64,000 nucleotides of DNA from Kineobactrum sediminis (GCF_002868715.1 NZ_PKLZ01000011.1:1-64000); one strand, 5' to 3'. Shown: positions 48,229 through 57,729, counted from the stretch's first letter. Notes: generated by a model not told the origin, from the letters alone. Numbers and translations are program-made.

Positions 48229-48999
48229 ATGTCCAGCCCACTCAAGGCAATTATCTGCGGATACGAAAAATCAGGTACGACCTTGCTCAATGAAATCCTG
48301 CGCCGCCATCCAGATATGGATTCGGGCTTCGAGTGCGGATTCCTCCTGGGTGATTCGCCACAAGATTTTCCGGGGATTCAACCGTATTACGGAAATTTTC
48401 GTAAAACGTGGCAACTCACTCGCCAGGATATGCATTACATCTGTAACACTGATGACTGGCAGGAGTGTTATGCACGTGCCAGGGAACGCTGTCCCTTTAT
48501 TGCAGATAAGACAACCGGTCTTTTCGACAAGACGCCTATTTACATGCTCCACTTGAACGCCGTCCTGAATAAAATGCCCCAGCTGCCGTGTGTCGTGAAT
48601 GTTCGTGACCCGCGCGCTCTGTTTCTATCCTGGGCCAGGTGGTCATGGCAAGAGAATCCAGAACAGTGGATAAACGATAATTTTGAAGTAAACTGCCGCC
48701 GGTTTATCAGCTATGCCGAGGGATACCGCCAGGCACTGGCATCCCACGGTGACAGAATTATTGTCAACCAGTTCGAAGTCTTCTGCCTTAACGCCGAAAA
48801 ACAACTGGAAAAAATATTCAATCACCTTGGATTATTGTTTGACCCCGACTATCTGTATTTTTCTTCCAGGCATTTTGTCTACGGAAACACCATCTCCGAT
48901 GAATACGTGTTTCCCTATCGCGAAGCGTTTTCCAACGAACTTTGCGAACGTATTCTCACTGCCACAGAAAAATACTCAGAGTGGCACTATCATGCCTGA
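48229..48999 (+). CDS. Sulfotransferase family protein A
   Basis: 256-residue PAPS-type sulfotransferase. The 5'-phosphosulfate loop is CGYEKSGTTLLNEIL (residues 10-24, P-loop-like GxxKSGTT), and the 3'-phosphate motif is VVNVRDPRALFLSW at about residues 123-136. DKTPIYMLHL follows the usual sulfotransferase pattern of a conserved Lys/Thr-Pro. The enzyme would transfer sulfate from PAPS to a hydroxyl of a glycan or small molecule. It lies 9 bases after the PhyH gene and shares its operon. Base composition here appears richer in A/T than in the housekeeping genes. Confidence 0.85.
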   Translation: MSSPLKAIICGYEKSGTTLLNEILRRHPDMDSGFECGFLLGDSPQDFPGIQPYYGNFRKTWQLTRQDMHYICNTDDWQECYARARERCPFIADKTTGLFDKTPIYMLHLNAVLNKMPQLPCVVNVRDPRALFLSWARWSWQENPEQWINDNFEVNCRRFISYAEGYRQALASHGDRIIVNQFEVFCLNAEKQLEKIFNHLGLLFDPDYLYFSSRHFVYGNTISDEYVFPYREAFSNELCERILTATEKYSEWHYHA

Positions 49000-49026
49000 G
49001 CTTCCATCGATCGGCATGGGGCGCCG

Positions 49027-49839
49027 GTGTTAACCCCCTACCGCGACTTGCTGGACAGTCATGGCAGCCCATACTATGAATGCGCAGCCCACGTTCCCGA
49101 CCCGGTTGCAGTTGGGGGTGTCGGCGGCAGCGGCACGCGTGTTATCAATCAGCTTCTTGCGGAACTCGGCTTTTGCATGGCCACACCCATGAATGATGCC
49201 GGCGATGCCCTCGAATGGCCACCCCTGGATAAGCTGTTGGCACCGTGTGCGCATGGTATGGAAGCCCGGGATCCTGACTTCTTCAGGGCCCTCAACGTCC
49301 TGGACGGATTGCTGGCCCTCAGGCGACATAACCTCGGGGCCACTCTGCGTTCGGGCTGGAAAGTCCCCAGCACCTTCCTCTGGCTTACCGGCCTGGCAGA
49401 GTTCTTTCCGCAGATGCAATATATACACCTGATAAGAAATGGCCTGGACATGGCGTACTCCGGCAACCAGAGGCAAGTTCGAAGGTGGTCGGCCAAGTTC
49501 GGTATTAACGGGGATCACGGAGCCGGAGATAGAATGCCACCGGCACTCATGCTCGAATACTGGCTGCGAGCCAACAAGTTCGTACTCGATACTGGCCCTG
49601 AACTCCTGGGCAACCGATTCCTTCTTGTCAGGTACGAGGCCCTGTGCCTTAATCCCGAGAAAGAAATCCGTCGTCTCTGCGCATTTCTGGAAACCGACAT
49701 TGAATCGACCAGGCTGCAGCTGCTCGCCAGCAGGATTACTCCGCCGGCCTCTCTGCACCGTTACCGAAAGGCCCGGTGGCAGGAAGATTTCAGTACACAA
49801 CAACTGCAAAGGGTCCAGGCACTGGGCTACACTCCCTGA
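49027..49839 (+). CDS. Sulfotransferase family protein B
   Basis: 270-residue sulfotransferase-like protein. It opens with AVGGVGGSGTRVINQLLAELGF (residues 28-49), a glycine-rich variant of the PAPS loop in which the usual Lys is not evident, and has MQYIHLIRNGLDMAYSGNQ as the 3'-phosphate motif. WKVPSTFLWL corresponds to the conserved KTP-like block. Start GTG 49027, the only initiator giving the complete loop. Its stop is immediately followed by the ATG of the next gene (TGAATG), so the pair are probably coupled. Confidence 0.75.
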   Translation: MLTPYRDLLDSHGSPYYECAAHVPDPVAVGGVGGSGTRVINQLLAELGFCMATPMNDAGDALEWPPLDKLLAPCAHGMEARDPDFFRALNVLDGLLALRRHNLGATLRSGWKVPSTFLWLTGLAEFFPQMQYIHLIRNGLDMAYSGNQRQVRRWSAKFGINGDHGAGDRMPPALMLEYWLRANKFVLDTGPELLGNRFLLVRYEALCLNPEKEIRRLCAFLETDIESTRLQLLASRITPPASLHRYRKARWQEDFSTQQLQRVQALGYTP

Positions 49840-50760
49840 ATGTCGACATCCACGGAATCACACAAGCCGCCCCTGATTCATATCGGGATGCCAAAAGCCG
49901 CGTCCACCTGGCTACAACAGCGATTTTTCAGGCCGGAACACGGGTACAAATTATGCTATGGCCCCCTGGCCGCCCACCTGGCATTCATTTCGCCACGGCC
50001 GTTCTGCTGGACGCCCCCCACCAACACGGGCGTTGAAAAGGCCGGCAGCCTGACGCCGGTCATATCCTGTGAAGCACTTTCGGGGGACCCGCTATCGGGT
50101 GGTGCCGATGGCGAAATGATTCTGGCGAGGCTGCATCAGGCGCTTCCGGATGCCAGAATCCTGATTGTTATCAGGGAGCAGATCGACATGCTGCGGTCGC
50201 TTTATCAGCTTCTGGTGAATTGGGGTTACCCTTACAAACTCGATCTGCTGGCAAATAACACGCTCTCCGCCAAGGCCCCCCGATTCGAACCGGCCTTCCT
50301 GTGCTACGATCGCATCATCAAAGCCTATCAGGATGCCTTCGGACATCACAAAGTCCTCGTTCTCAGTTTCGAGGAATTCCGCTCACAACCCCTGATTTTC
50401 CTCAATAAACTGAATCTTTTCTGCGGGGTTGAATCGCCGCCTCATGCCCCGCAGCCAGCAGTACATGAACGCATCAACAGCAAGCGGGATCTTTTCAGTC
50501 TCGAGTTGAAACGGCTGTACAACCGCCATATCGCCAGAACGGTATTTGATATGGGCGGCTTCTACTCCCCCGCCAGGATACAGGCGGCAGGCAACGTCTC
50601 CCTGCCGGCACCCAGGATACTGACCGATATATACGAGCGCAGATTCAGTCAACGCGCACGGTCCCTTATTGGGCCGTTGTACGAAGAGAGTAACCTCAAC
50701 ACGGAACAACTGACCGGGCTACCCCTGGGTGCTCTCGGCTACATAAAAGGTTCAAGATAG
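49840..50760 (+). CDS. Sulfotransferase family protein C
   Basis: 306-residue protein with LIHIGMPKAASTWLQQRFF (residues 12-30), the GxPKxAST PAPS-binding loop, and RILIVIREQIDMLRSLYQLLV as the 3'-phosphate region. Asn-rich middle and C-terminal helices resemble bacterial sulfotransferases of polysaccharide loci. Only distantly similar to A and B. It begins directly after B and ends directly before the methyltransferase gene, so the operon is very tightly packed. Confidence 0.8.
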   Translation: MSTSTESHKPPLIHIGMPKAASTWLQQRFFRPEHGYKLCYGPLAAHLAFISPRPFCWTPPTNTGVEKAGSLTPVISCEALSGDPLSGGADGEMILARLHQALPDARILIVIREQIDMLRSLYQLLVNWGYPYKLDLLANNTLSAKAPRFEPAFLCYDRIIKAYQDAFGHHKVLVLSFEEFRSQPLIFLNKLNLFCGVESPPHAPQPAVHERINSKRDLFSLELKRLYNRHIARTVFDMGGFYSPARIQAAGNVSLPAPRILTDIYERRFSQRARSLIGPLYEESNLNTEQLTGLPLGALGYIKGSR

Positions 50761-51519
50761 ATGATCACATGGACAGGGAAAAAACATTTCGAATTGGGTG
50801 ACACCAGCTTCCGCCTGGTCAATTTTCAAGAGTCGCACGTGAAGGCTGGTGATGACGCCCAGATCATCTTCAAGGAACGCTGGATGATCGAGCGCTACAC
50901 ACACCTCTTCACCAGGATAAAGCCACAGAATATTGTTGAACTGGGAATCCACCAGGGTGGCAGCGCAGTATTTTTTCATAAACTGGCAGAAAGCCCCAAA
51001 CTGGTCGCCATAGAGTTGAACGAAAACAGGATCGAAAGCCTGGATTCCTATATCCGGGACCACGGCCTTGAGACCTCCCTGATTCCGGTTCACGGGGTAA
51101 ACCAGGCAGATAATCATCGCGTCAGCCGGATTCTCGACGAAGAGTTTGGCGACCGGATGATTGACCTGGTCATTGACGACGCTTCCCACTTCCTCGACGA
51201 AACCCGCGCTTCCTTCAATACGATTTTTCCCCGCCTGCGCCCAGGTGCCGCCTATATCATCGAGGACTGGTCCTGGGCACACGCGGACGCGGGAGCCCCC
51301 GATGACTCCCCTGGCTTTTATCCGGAGCGCGAACCACTCACCAAACTCCTGTTTGAGATTGTTCTGGCCTGTGGGTCGACACGCAACCTGATCAATCGCG
51401 TGGAAATCGACAATAACTCAGCAATAATCTGGCGTGGCACAGCCTCTCTGGCCGCGGGTGAGTTTGATATCGCAAGCAGCTGCCTGGCCCGGGGGCGTAA
51501 CCTGGTCAGTATCGGCTAA
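50761..51519 (+). CDS. Class I SAM-dependent methyltransferase (CmcI/Methyltransf_24 type)
   Basis: 252-residue methyltransferase. Motif I is NIVELGIHQGGSAVFFHKL (about residues 58-76), with an acidic end of beta-2 (AIELNENRI), and motif IV-like DLVIDDASHFLDETRASF places a metal/substrate-binding Asp-Asp-x-x-His. Relatives methylate hydroxyls of sugars or antibiotics such as cephamycin. ATG 50761 follows the stop of sulfotransferase C without a gap. Last gene of the + strand operon; it converges with the - strand glycosyltransferase gene with 19 bases between and no terminator visible. Confidence 0.8.
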   Translation: MITWTGKKHFELGDTSFRLVNFQESHVKAGDDAQIIFKERWMIERYTHLFTRIKPQNIVELGIHQGGSAVFFHKLAESPKLVAIELNENRIESLDSYIRDHGLETSLIPVHGVNQADNHRVSRILDEEFGDRMIDLVIDDASHFLDETRASFNTIFPRLRPGAAYIIEDWSWAHADAGAPDDSPGFYPEREPLTKLLFEIVLACGSTRNLINRVEIDNNSAIIWRGTASLAAGEFDIASSCLARGRNLVSIG

Positions 51520-51538
51520 AGGGCCAAGCCTGCCGGGA

Positions 51539-53095
51539 TCAGGATGAGCGTCCCCTGACGTTGCCACTTATATCGCCGGCATCATCACGCCAGGTCTGTA
51601 CGTCACCCGGCTGACTAAGGACGCCGAGATCGACTCTTGAGGAGGTGCTCATACAGTGTGCGCGCGGCGTCCAGAGCAACACCGGCGGCGAGGTTGCGGA
51701 AGGTTGAACACCGGCAAGGAACTGCGTGGACGTGGTCAGGTAGCCAGAGTCAAAACACATTGGCGAGGGACTGCCATGACGAGTATCCAGCAATATACAG
51801 GCAGTAGAAAGGGCGCATACCTCCAAATCGAAAGACAACACGAACGCGCTGATGCTCGATTCATAATCAGAGTCTGTTCCGACCTCAACTGCGGGCGCAA
51901 TCACGCCACCAGCAAGCTGCAAGGCCGGTCCTACTGCTACCGCATGAGTGCCTTTTAGCCTGGAAACCATCGCCAGCACCGCGCCGGGAGAAGCCACCGT
52001 GATGCCCGCCATTACCAGTAATACCGGTCCGGCGGGTCGTGAGGAAATCCAACAACAAATTGCCCCGGACAGACTCGCCGGGCGCTCATGTAGCGTTTCC
52101 AGCCGCAAACGGAGACCGTCGGGCGTATCCTCTACGACAGATTTGCAAGTCAGGCGAATATCGGCTTCATCACTACCATAGACCAGGCACGACAGCTCAC
52201 CGCCCGGCTTGTCGAAAGCCAGAGTGTTGTAGATCACCTGGTCCGGATGGGGCTCGGGCCGGGCACTGCTGCCCAGGCGCAACAGATGGTCCCGAAGCAC
52301 AGCACGGCCTCTCTTTACGGCCAGGCCAAGGTTGCCAAGGGAAACTGAACCCTCCACAACGCGCCAGTGATACAACAGCTCCGGAATATGCAGAATTTCA
52401 CTGCGCCCGAGCGACTCGACCGCCCTCAGGACATAATCATAGTCCTGGCTGCCATCGCACTCTGGCGCCATACCACCCAGGCGGGCGACGAGATTCGCGC
52501 TGTATACGCTCAGGTGATTGAGGTAGTTATGTGACAGGAGCAGAGCATGATTCCAGGCTGGCTTGAAGTAGGGATCCGCCCTGGCGCCAGTAGCGGTAAT
52601 CCGGTCCGAGTTGGTGTAGATCAACCCAGCTTCCGGGTTGCTCCGAACCGCCAGACAAATATAGAGCAGTGCATGCCTCGCGAGTCGATCATCATGGTCC
52701 AGGAGAGCAACAAAGTCGCCCGCAGCGTCAGACAGCCCCACATTAGTTGCCCCTGCAATGCCATGGTTCTCGGGCAGAAACCTGACTCTGACTCGTGGAT
52801 CAGCCGCCGACATCTGCATCAGCAGTTCACCAACGCCAGAATCGGGTGACGAGCCATCATCAATCAGGCATAGCTCCCAACGTGGGTAACTCTGCTGCAC
52901 TACAGACGCAATACACTCCCGCAACCATGCCAGCGGCGTGTTGCAGACAGGCACCACCACGGATAGCAGCGGATCCGTATCGGCGAGCAGAAAGTCCCGA
53001 AAAACATCCTCATGGCGGAGTTTTTCAGCCTCCAGGTACCGAAGGAAAGTGTCGCACTTGTCCGGTGCGTCTCCGGAGTTTATGGAAGCAGTCAT
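51539..53095 (-). CDS. Two-domain GT2 glycosyltransferase with degenerate second domain
   Basis: 518-residue protein. Residues 45-250 form a GT-A domain: LSVVVPVCNTPLAWLRECIASVVQQSYPRWELCLIDDGSS, ALLDHDDRLA (the DxD) and DGSQDYDYVLR (the ED-like catalytic part). The second half (about residues 290-470) shows a faint second GT-A fold ending VAVGPALQLAGGVIAPA, matching the region where related two-domain enzymes have PEVGAVGAKLLYPDG, but without its DxD. ATG 53095 lies 2 bases after the stop of the preceding gene; a longer frame to 53170 would overlap it. It is the last gene of the run that begins at 58706. Confidence 0.82.
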   Translation of the reverse strand: MTASINSGDAPDKCDTFLRYLEAEKLRHEDVFRDFLLADTDPLLSVVVPVCNTPLAWLRECIASVVQQSYPRWELCLIDDGSSPDSGVGELLMQMSAADPRVRVRFLPENHGIAGATNVGLSDAAGDFVALLDHDDRLARHALLYICLAVRSNPEAGLIYTNSDRITATGARADPYFKPAWNHALLLSHNYLNHLSVYSANLVARLGGMAPECDGSQDYDYVLRAVESLGRSEILHIPELLYHWRVVEGSVSLGNLGLAVKRGRAVLRDHLLRLGSSARPEPHPDQVIYNTLAFDKPGGELSCLVYGSDEADIRLTCKSVVEDTPDGLRLRLETLHERPASLSGAICCWISSRPAGPVLLVMAGITVASPGAVLAMVSRLKGTHAVAVGPALQLAGGVIAPAVEVGTDSDYESSISAFVLSFDLEVCALSTACILLDTRHGSPSPMCFDSGYLTTSTQFLAGVQPSATSPPVLLWTPRAHCMSTSSRVDLGVLSQPGDVQTWRDDAGDISGNVRGRSS

Positions 53096-53097
53096 GC

Positions 53098-54003
53098 TCA
53101 GCCAGTCTTCATTAACAATCTGGTAGCCTGGTTGGGCATGGTGCCGTAATAAACAATATCCTTCTGGCAAACCGCAAAGGGCTTGCCGCGAATTTTCTCA
53201 TACTGAACCAGGTACTCGGACCAGCTCTGGCGCTGCATTTCCGGGGTGGCATTGGTAGTCACTCCGCCGTGCAACTGGTGAAATGTAGCCTCGCCCAGCA
53301 ATTGAACAACATCAGCTTGCGCAGACTCCGACAATCTCAGGCACAGATCCGGCAGCAGTGCACCTCCCCCGGGAAGGTCAAAGCATTCATCACAGCCGCC
53401 AACGGCGGTGAACAGGTTTTTTCTGAAGAACAGGCAGTTACTTTCGAACATCCTGACGAACCAGTACAGTTTGGGTCGTGTCGCGGGGTCTTCGTACAGG
53501 CGGTAGGGTACACCGATCTCAAACAACCGATAACCGTCGCGCCGCCAGTCCGCCCGGCTCAACAGGTCTTCCTCCACAGCCGGAGTGTAGCCTTCCTGCA
53601 GGGTCCGTGGCTGGGGGCCGGGCCCCAGATAGAACTGCGCGGTAAACACCACCGGTTGCGCCCGTGCGCGAAACATGTCCAGGGCAGATGCCAGAACTCC
53701 CGGGGTCAGGATATGTGCGCCATCGACCATAAGGCCTATGACTTCACCCCTCGCCTGGCTGATGGCCTGGTTAATGGCCAGCGCCGGTGACGGCGGCGGC
53801 GTGGTCAGCCTGATATAGCGGACATTGGGAGCGACACCGATAACATCCGCCTCCTCAAGGGGAGCATCAGAGCCATTGTCGACCACAATGATTTCGTAAT
53901 CATCGACATCAATCCGCGACTGATAATCGGCGGTCAACGAATACAGTGAGTTCATCGCCACCCGATTCATGTTGTAGAAAACGATTACTACCGACAGCTT
54001 CAT
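53098..54003 (-). CDS. GT2-like glycosyltransferase, DGA paralog 1
   Basis: 301-residue GT-A fold protein starting MKLSVVIVFYNMNRVAMNSLYSL, with EIIVVDNGS in the nucleotide-binding part. The expected DxD is replaced by LMVDGAHILTPGV. Other diagnostic blocks are RRDGYRLFEIG, FDLPGGG and FHQLHGGVTTN, which probably build the acceptor site. It overlaps the next upstream gene by four bases (ATGA). Paralogous to 54000-54899 and 57726-58706. The donor sugar is unknown; GT2 enzymes invert and usually use UDP- or dTDP-sugars. Confidence 0.78.
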   Translation of the reverse strand: MKLSVVIVFYNMNRVAMNSLYSLTADYQSRIDVDDYEIIVVDNGSDAPLEEADVIGVAPNVRYIRLTTPPPSPALAINQAISQARGEVIGLMVDGAHILTPGVLASALDMFRARAQPVVFTAQFYLGPGPQPRTLQEGYTPAVEEDLLSRADWRRDGYRLFEIGVPYRLYEDPATRPKLYWFVRMFESNCLFFRKNLFTAVGGCDECFDLPGGGALLPDLCLRLSESAQADVVQLLGEATFHQLHGGVTTNATPEMQRQSWSEYLVQYEKIRGKPFAVCQKDIVYYGTMPNQATRLLMKTG

Positions 54004-54899
54004 TTTATGGGCCTGCTGCGCCGGTGAATCTTGGCATGCTCCGTGGGAACATGTCCCAGATAATGGATGTTCTTGTCGGTTACCGTGGAGTCCGCACCCC
54101 GGATTACGCGATACTGATCGTGATAACGCTCTACCTTGGCGTCGCGATCTTCAGGCGTCACATTGGTCGTAATGCCGCCATGCAACTGGTGGAAGCTGCC
54201 CTCACCCACCAACTGCACCGGGGTTATCCCCTCAATTTTTGCGGCTTCCGCGTAAAGATCAATATTCAAAAAGCCACCGCCCGGAAAGTCGAAACGTTCA
54301 TCGGCTCTTCCCATCGTGTTAAAATCCTCTTTGGCGAGAAACAGGCAGTTGGTCTCGAACATCTTGCTGAGCCAGGTAATTTTCGGTTGCCTGCCCTGTA
54401 ACGCCGCACCGATTTCAAACAAGCGATAACCGTCCCGGGGCCAGTCAATTGAGGCGAGCAACCGGTCCTCTTCCCGCTTGCTGTAGCCTTCCAGGATGGT
54501 CTCATTCTGGGAGCCCGGACCAAGGTAAAAATAGCGTGTAAGTACCACACATTGCCCGAATGCCCTGAATGCTGACATGGCAAGACTGAGTACTCCGGGG
54601 GTCAGGATGTGCGCACCATCAATCATGAAGCAGAGAATATCGCCCCGTGCCTGGACGCTGGCAAAGTTCAGCGCAAACGCTGGCGAGGGTTTACCCTCTT
54701 CCAGGTAGAAGTAGCGAAAATTTGGCCCGAATGACTCCACCATTTCCCGGTCCACCGGGTCAGGCGATTTATTGTCAATTACCAGCACCTCATAATCTTC
54801 CTCCGCGATGCCTTGCTGATAGTTGGCAGTCAGGCTTTGCAATGTACGGGGAATCTCGCGTTGCATATTGTACGCGATGACAATCACGGACAGTTTCAT
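54000..54899 (-). CDS. GT2-like glycosyltransferase, DGA paralog 2
   Basis: 299-residue paralog of the neighbouring gene. It begins MKLSVIVIAYNMQREIPRTLQSL, has VLVIDNKSPDP, FMIDGAHILTPGV in place of a DxD, PRDGYRLFEIG, DFPGGGFLNIDLY and FHQLHGGITTN. The middle of the protein (about residues 170-200) is shorter than in paralog 1. Both ends overlap neighbours by four bases (ATGA), so it is translated as part of a continuous operon with the methyltransferase upstream. Confidence 0.78.
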   Translation of the reverse strand: MKLSVIVIAYNMQREIPRTLQSLTANYQQGIAEEDYEVLVIDNKSPDPVDREMVESFGPNFRYFYLEEGKPSPAFALNFASVQARGDILCFMIDGAHILTPGVLSLAMSAFRAFGQCVVLTRYFYLGPGSQNETILEGYSKREEDRLLASIDWPRDGYRLFEIGAALQGRQPKITWLSKMFETNCLFLAKEDFNTMGRADERFDFPGGGFLNIDLYAEAAKIEGITPVQLVGEGSFHQLHGGITTNVTPEDRDAKVERYHDQYRVIRGADSTVTDKNIHYLGHVPTEHAKIHRRSRPIK

Positions 54900-55762
54900 G
54901 CCAGCCCCCCCTCAACCACAGACCCTGCCGCCTGTTCCGCTTCCAACAGACGAATGTGGTCTTCAGCCTGATTGAGGCGCCGGTTAATGGCCTGCATCAT
55001 AATCCCATCTACGCACCGCAGATGTTCGGCCTGTTGCAGCAAGCCCAGAGTATGCGCAGGAAGATCAAATTTGCCCAACTCGGCGAACAGGGCTGCATTG
55101 GCAGCTACCGTTGAACTCGGCGCAAGCACGCCAATACCGTAATAGGTGGGCAAGTGCCTGAATACCCATGCCTCACGGGAGTCGGCTATATAATCCTCCA
55201 CCGCGGTCATCACGCCGTTGCGCGGGCCGCCCTCTTGCACTGCGTTGCACAGATCCGCATTCATGCCACCGGCCTCGACCAGCTCGTTCCGGTTTGGCAG
55301 GATTCCGCGCCTTGCAAACGGCTGCCGAAATGCAGCAGGTATCACGTCGGGATTATAGTAAAGATCCCGGCGGCCGTAGGGCCAGCCCAGGTCGTGGATA
55401 AAGATGAGCGGCTGGTCGGCGCCATGTTGCCTGTGTAGTTCCTCCAGTTGTTGCAGCTCATGGTAGACCGTATACCAATTGTGGTCCCCATCCAGCAGCA
55501 CTACGTCAACCGGCGTCAAACCCGGCAAAACATTGAGGCTCAGGTCCCCGTGGAAGGAAAATCGGGAGCCATATTGTGACGACAACACCGCTGGATCGAA
55601 CTCCGGACTGGGATCTATACAGTGGAGATGACCGTTGCGTTTATCCACGTACTTGGCCAGCGTTGTAGTGCTGCTGCCATATTCTGCACCAATTTCCAGT
55701 AACTTTGTCGCTCCAACAGCCTCGCAGATCGGCATGAGCAAGTGTTTCCAGAGTTTTATCAT
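54896..55762 (-). CDS. Class I SAM-dependent methyltransferase (Methyltransf_24 type)
   Basis: 288-residue methyltransferase. Motif I is KLLEIGAEYGSSTTTLAKYV (about residues 20-39), with acidic HCIDPSPEF at the end of beta-2. DVVLLDGDHNWYTVYHEL matches the metal-binding Asp-Gly-Asp-His block of CmcI-like enzymes, and HDLGWPYGRRDLYY adds a second His. About 90 C-terminal residues form extra helices, the last 40 probably coiled coil. Four-base overlaps with both neighbours. It is only distantly related to the methyltransferase at 50761; probably acts on the same glycan (inference). Confidence 0.78.
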   Translation of the reverse strand: MIKLWKHLLMPICEAVGATKLLEIGAEYGSSTTTLAKYVDKRNGHLHCIDPSPEFDPAVLSSQYGSRFSFHGDLSLNVLPGLTPVDVVLLDGDHNWYTVYHELQQLEELHRQHGADQPLIFIHDLGWPYGRRDLYYNPDVIPAAFRQPFARRGILPNRNELVEAGGMNADLCNAVQEGGPRNGVMTAVEDYIADSREAWVFRHLPTYYGIGVLAPSSTVAANAALFAELGKFDLPAHTLGLLQQAEHLRCVDGIMMQAINRRLNQAEDHIRLLEAEQAAGSVVEGGLA

Positions 55763-57729
55763 TTGTTTTTCGTTCCTTCAGCAAAGTGACAACTACCCGC
55801 GAGCAAGTGCTCAATGGTACGGCCTGGTGGCGAATTGTCAGGGGCCTCGTGATAAATCATTTCATTGTACAAAAGCGGCCGTGACAGGCGACCCCGAAAA
55901 CGGCGTTCGCCCTTGTGATCCTGGCCGAGATAAGTAGGCTCAAGATAGTCGTCCGGCTCGAGGACGGAATCATCCGACAGCTTATGGTCTGCCGTCTGCC
56001 CATCGATAAAAAGAGTGGCAGTGTTGAAATTATTGCCGGGGAAACGCGTCGATTGCTTGAAGAATGCCGTCACCGCCACGTTAACGCAGTCTTTTCCCGC
56101 AGGCAGTTCACCGCGAAGGCTGAGCCCTCCCATTTCTATGGCCACGGTATTTTCATCAAGGCTGGCAGACCAGGCCCCCTTTTGCAGGGCAAGGACCTGC
56201 TCCCCCCTCTCACCGGCTTCCATCGAGGCCGACGTTTGTGTATTTGCCTCCGGATATAAATCGATGGCGAAGGTAAACCCGCCGGATCCGGGTGTACGCT
56301 GGAGACTGTGTCCTTGCAGGGTCGCTTTTCCGCGATCATCCAACGGGTGGTAGCTGACTGGCAATTCGCGCGAGGACTGCCGCCATATCACGTACTGCCG
56401 GGTCAGCTCTGCCACTATTGCGGGGTATCGGGATGCTACATCTGTATCCCCCGCCGGGTGTATCGCGAGGTCATACAACAGGGGGTGCCCTGTATAGTTC
56501 TGGTAAAGTCGCCAGCGTCCATCCGCTGACAGCGCTCCCCAGCTGATATATTTCGGCGTAACGGTTTCCCAGAATAGCGGCCCCACTTCACGCTCCTGTC
56601 CTGCCAATAGTAACCGCAAATCCCGACCGTCCAGACCGGCTGGCCTCTCTACCCTTGCGGCAGCCATAATGGTGGGGAAGTAGTCCAGATTAGTGACGGT
56701 TCCATGATACACTTGGCCTGCATTCAGCACTCCCGGCCAACGCAGCAGCAAAGGTGTTCGCAGCCCCCCCTCCGTATAGGTCCCTTTGTTTCCGCTGAAG
56801 GGTGCGTTGCTTTGCTCCTGTTGCCGTCCCGTGCCACCGTTGTCACTCGCGACAATGAGCAACGTATTGCGGTCCAGGCCAGACTCCCGCAGAGCTTGCA
56901 TGACGGCTCCGACAGCCATATCGGCGACTTCCACCATAGCCCTGTACTTGCCCTCGGGCGTATCCGGGTAGCGCGCAGCCACGTCGGCAGGTGGCTGCAG
57001 AGGGCTATGGGGAGCAAAGGGCCAGTAGTTGAGAAAAAAGGGTTTCGATTCACCCCGGCTGGCACGGATCAGTGCAACCGCCCGGGACTTCAGAATGTCA
57101 CTCAGATGCCCTTCGTGGCGACTGAAATATTCTTGCTGGTCATACAACCAGGGATTGAAGTAAGTTGGCCGGCGCGGAGTCAGCTCACCTTTCCCGTCCA
57201 GACCCTGTAAAAACCACTGGTGCGAGAACCCGAAGAACGAGTCGAAGCCCTGAACCGCAGGCATGGCCAGCGGAGTGGTGTGGCCGAGGTGCCACTTGCC
57301 GACATGGTGGGTACTGTAGCCGTTGCCCTGCAATACCTTGGCCAGGGTGGGGACCTCCGGTGAAAGACCGCGATGGTCAGGGCGAAATCCGTGACTGGCA
57401 GGCGCGGTACCGGTAAGACTCCCCGCGCGGGACGCGGCACAGGTACTATCGGCGTAGTGGCGGGAAAAATAGACTCCTTCATTGGCCAGTACCGCCAGAT
57501 TAGGCACGGCGAGCTCCGCTGCACCCGGCAGATTAATGTCACCGTAACCCAGGTCATCCAGCAGGATGAGCACAATGTTGGGTCGCGAGGTCAAATTTTC
57601 CGCTGATTCGACGTTTCCCGGATCCCGGCAGGCGGCCAGCACCAAGAGCAGGCATAGAAGCAGGATGCCGGGCCTACCCCGCATGATTACCGCCGCGGCC
57701 AGGCAACTGGGGACTGCCCCCGCAATCAC
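55759..57729 (-). CDS. Lipoprotein sulfatase with C-terminal lectin-like domain
   Basis: Type I sulfatase of 656 residues. The formylglycine motif is C97-A-A-S-R101 (C-x-A-x-R), with metal ligands D58-D59 and a DNGG block near 296, and HVGKWHLG carries the active-site Lys and His. Residues 17-34 are a lipoprotein signal with lipobox LAAC (C34), so the enzyme should be anchored in an envelope membrane. The last 170 residues look like a concanavalin/LamG-type beta sandwich (FTFAIDLYPE, TATLFIDGQ). GTG 57729 overlaps the previous stop (GTGA); ATG 57684 is the alternative and gives a shorter signal. No maturase (FGE) is in the window. Confidence 0.85.
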   Translation of the reverse strand: MIAGAVPSCLAAAVIMRGRPGILLLCLLLVLAACRDPGNVESAENLTSRPNIVLILLDDLGYGDINLPGAAELAVPNLAVLANEGVYFSRHYADSTCAASRAGSLTGTAPASHGFRPDHRGLSPEVPTLAKVLQGNGYSTHHVGKWHLGHTTPLAMPAVQGFDSFFGFSHQWFLQGLDGKGELTPRRPTYFNPWLYDQQEYFSRHEGHLSDILKSRAVALIRASRGESKPFFLNYWPFAPHSPLQPPADVAARYPDTPEGKYRAMVEVADMAVGAVMQALRESGLDRNTLLIVASDNGGTGRQQEQSNAPFSGNKGTYTEGGLRTPLLLRWPGVLNAGQVYHGTVTNLDYFPTIMAAARVERPAGLDGRDLRLLLAGQEREVGPLFWETVTPKYISWGALSADGRWRLYQNYTGHPLLYDLAIHPAGDTDVASRYPAIVAELTRQYVIWRQSSRELPVSYHPLDDRGKATLQGHSLQRTPGSGGFTFAIDLYPEANTQTSASMEAGERGEQVLALQKGAWSASLDENTVAIEMGGLSLRGELPAGKDCVNVAVTAFFKQSTRFPGNNFNTATLFIDGQTADHKLSDDSVLEPDDYLEPTYLGQDHKGERRFRGRLSRPLLYNEMIYHEAPDNSPPGRTIEHLLAGSCHFAEGTKNK

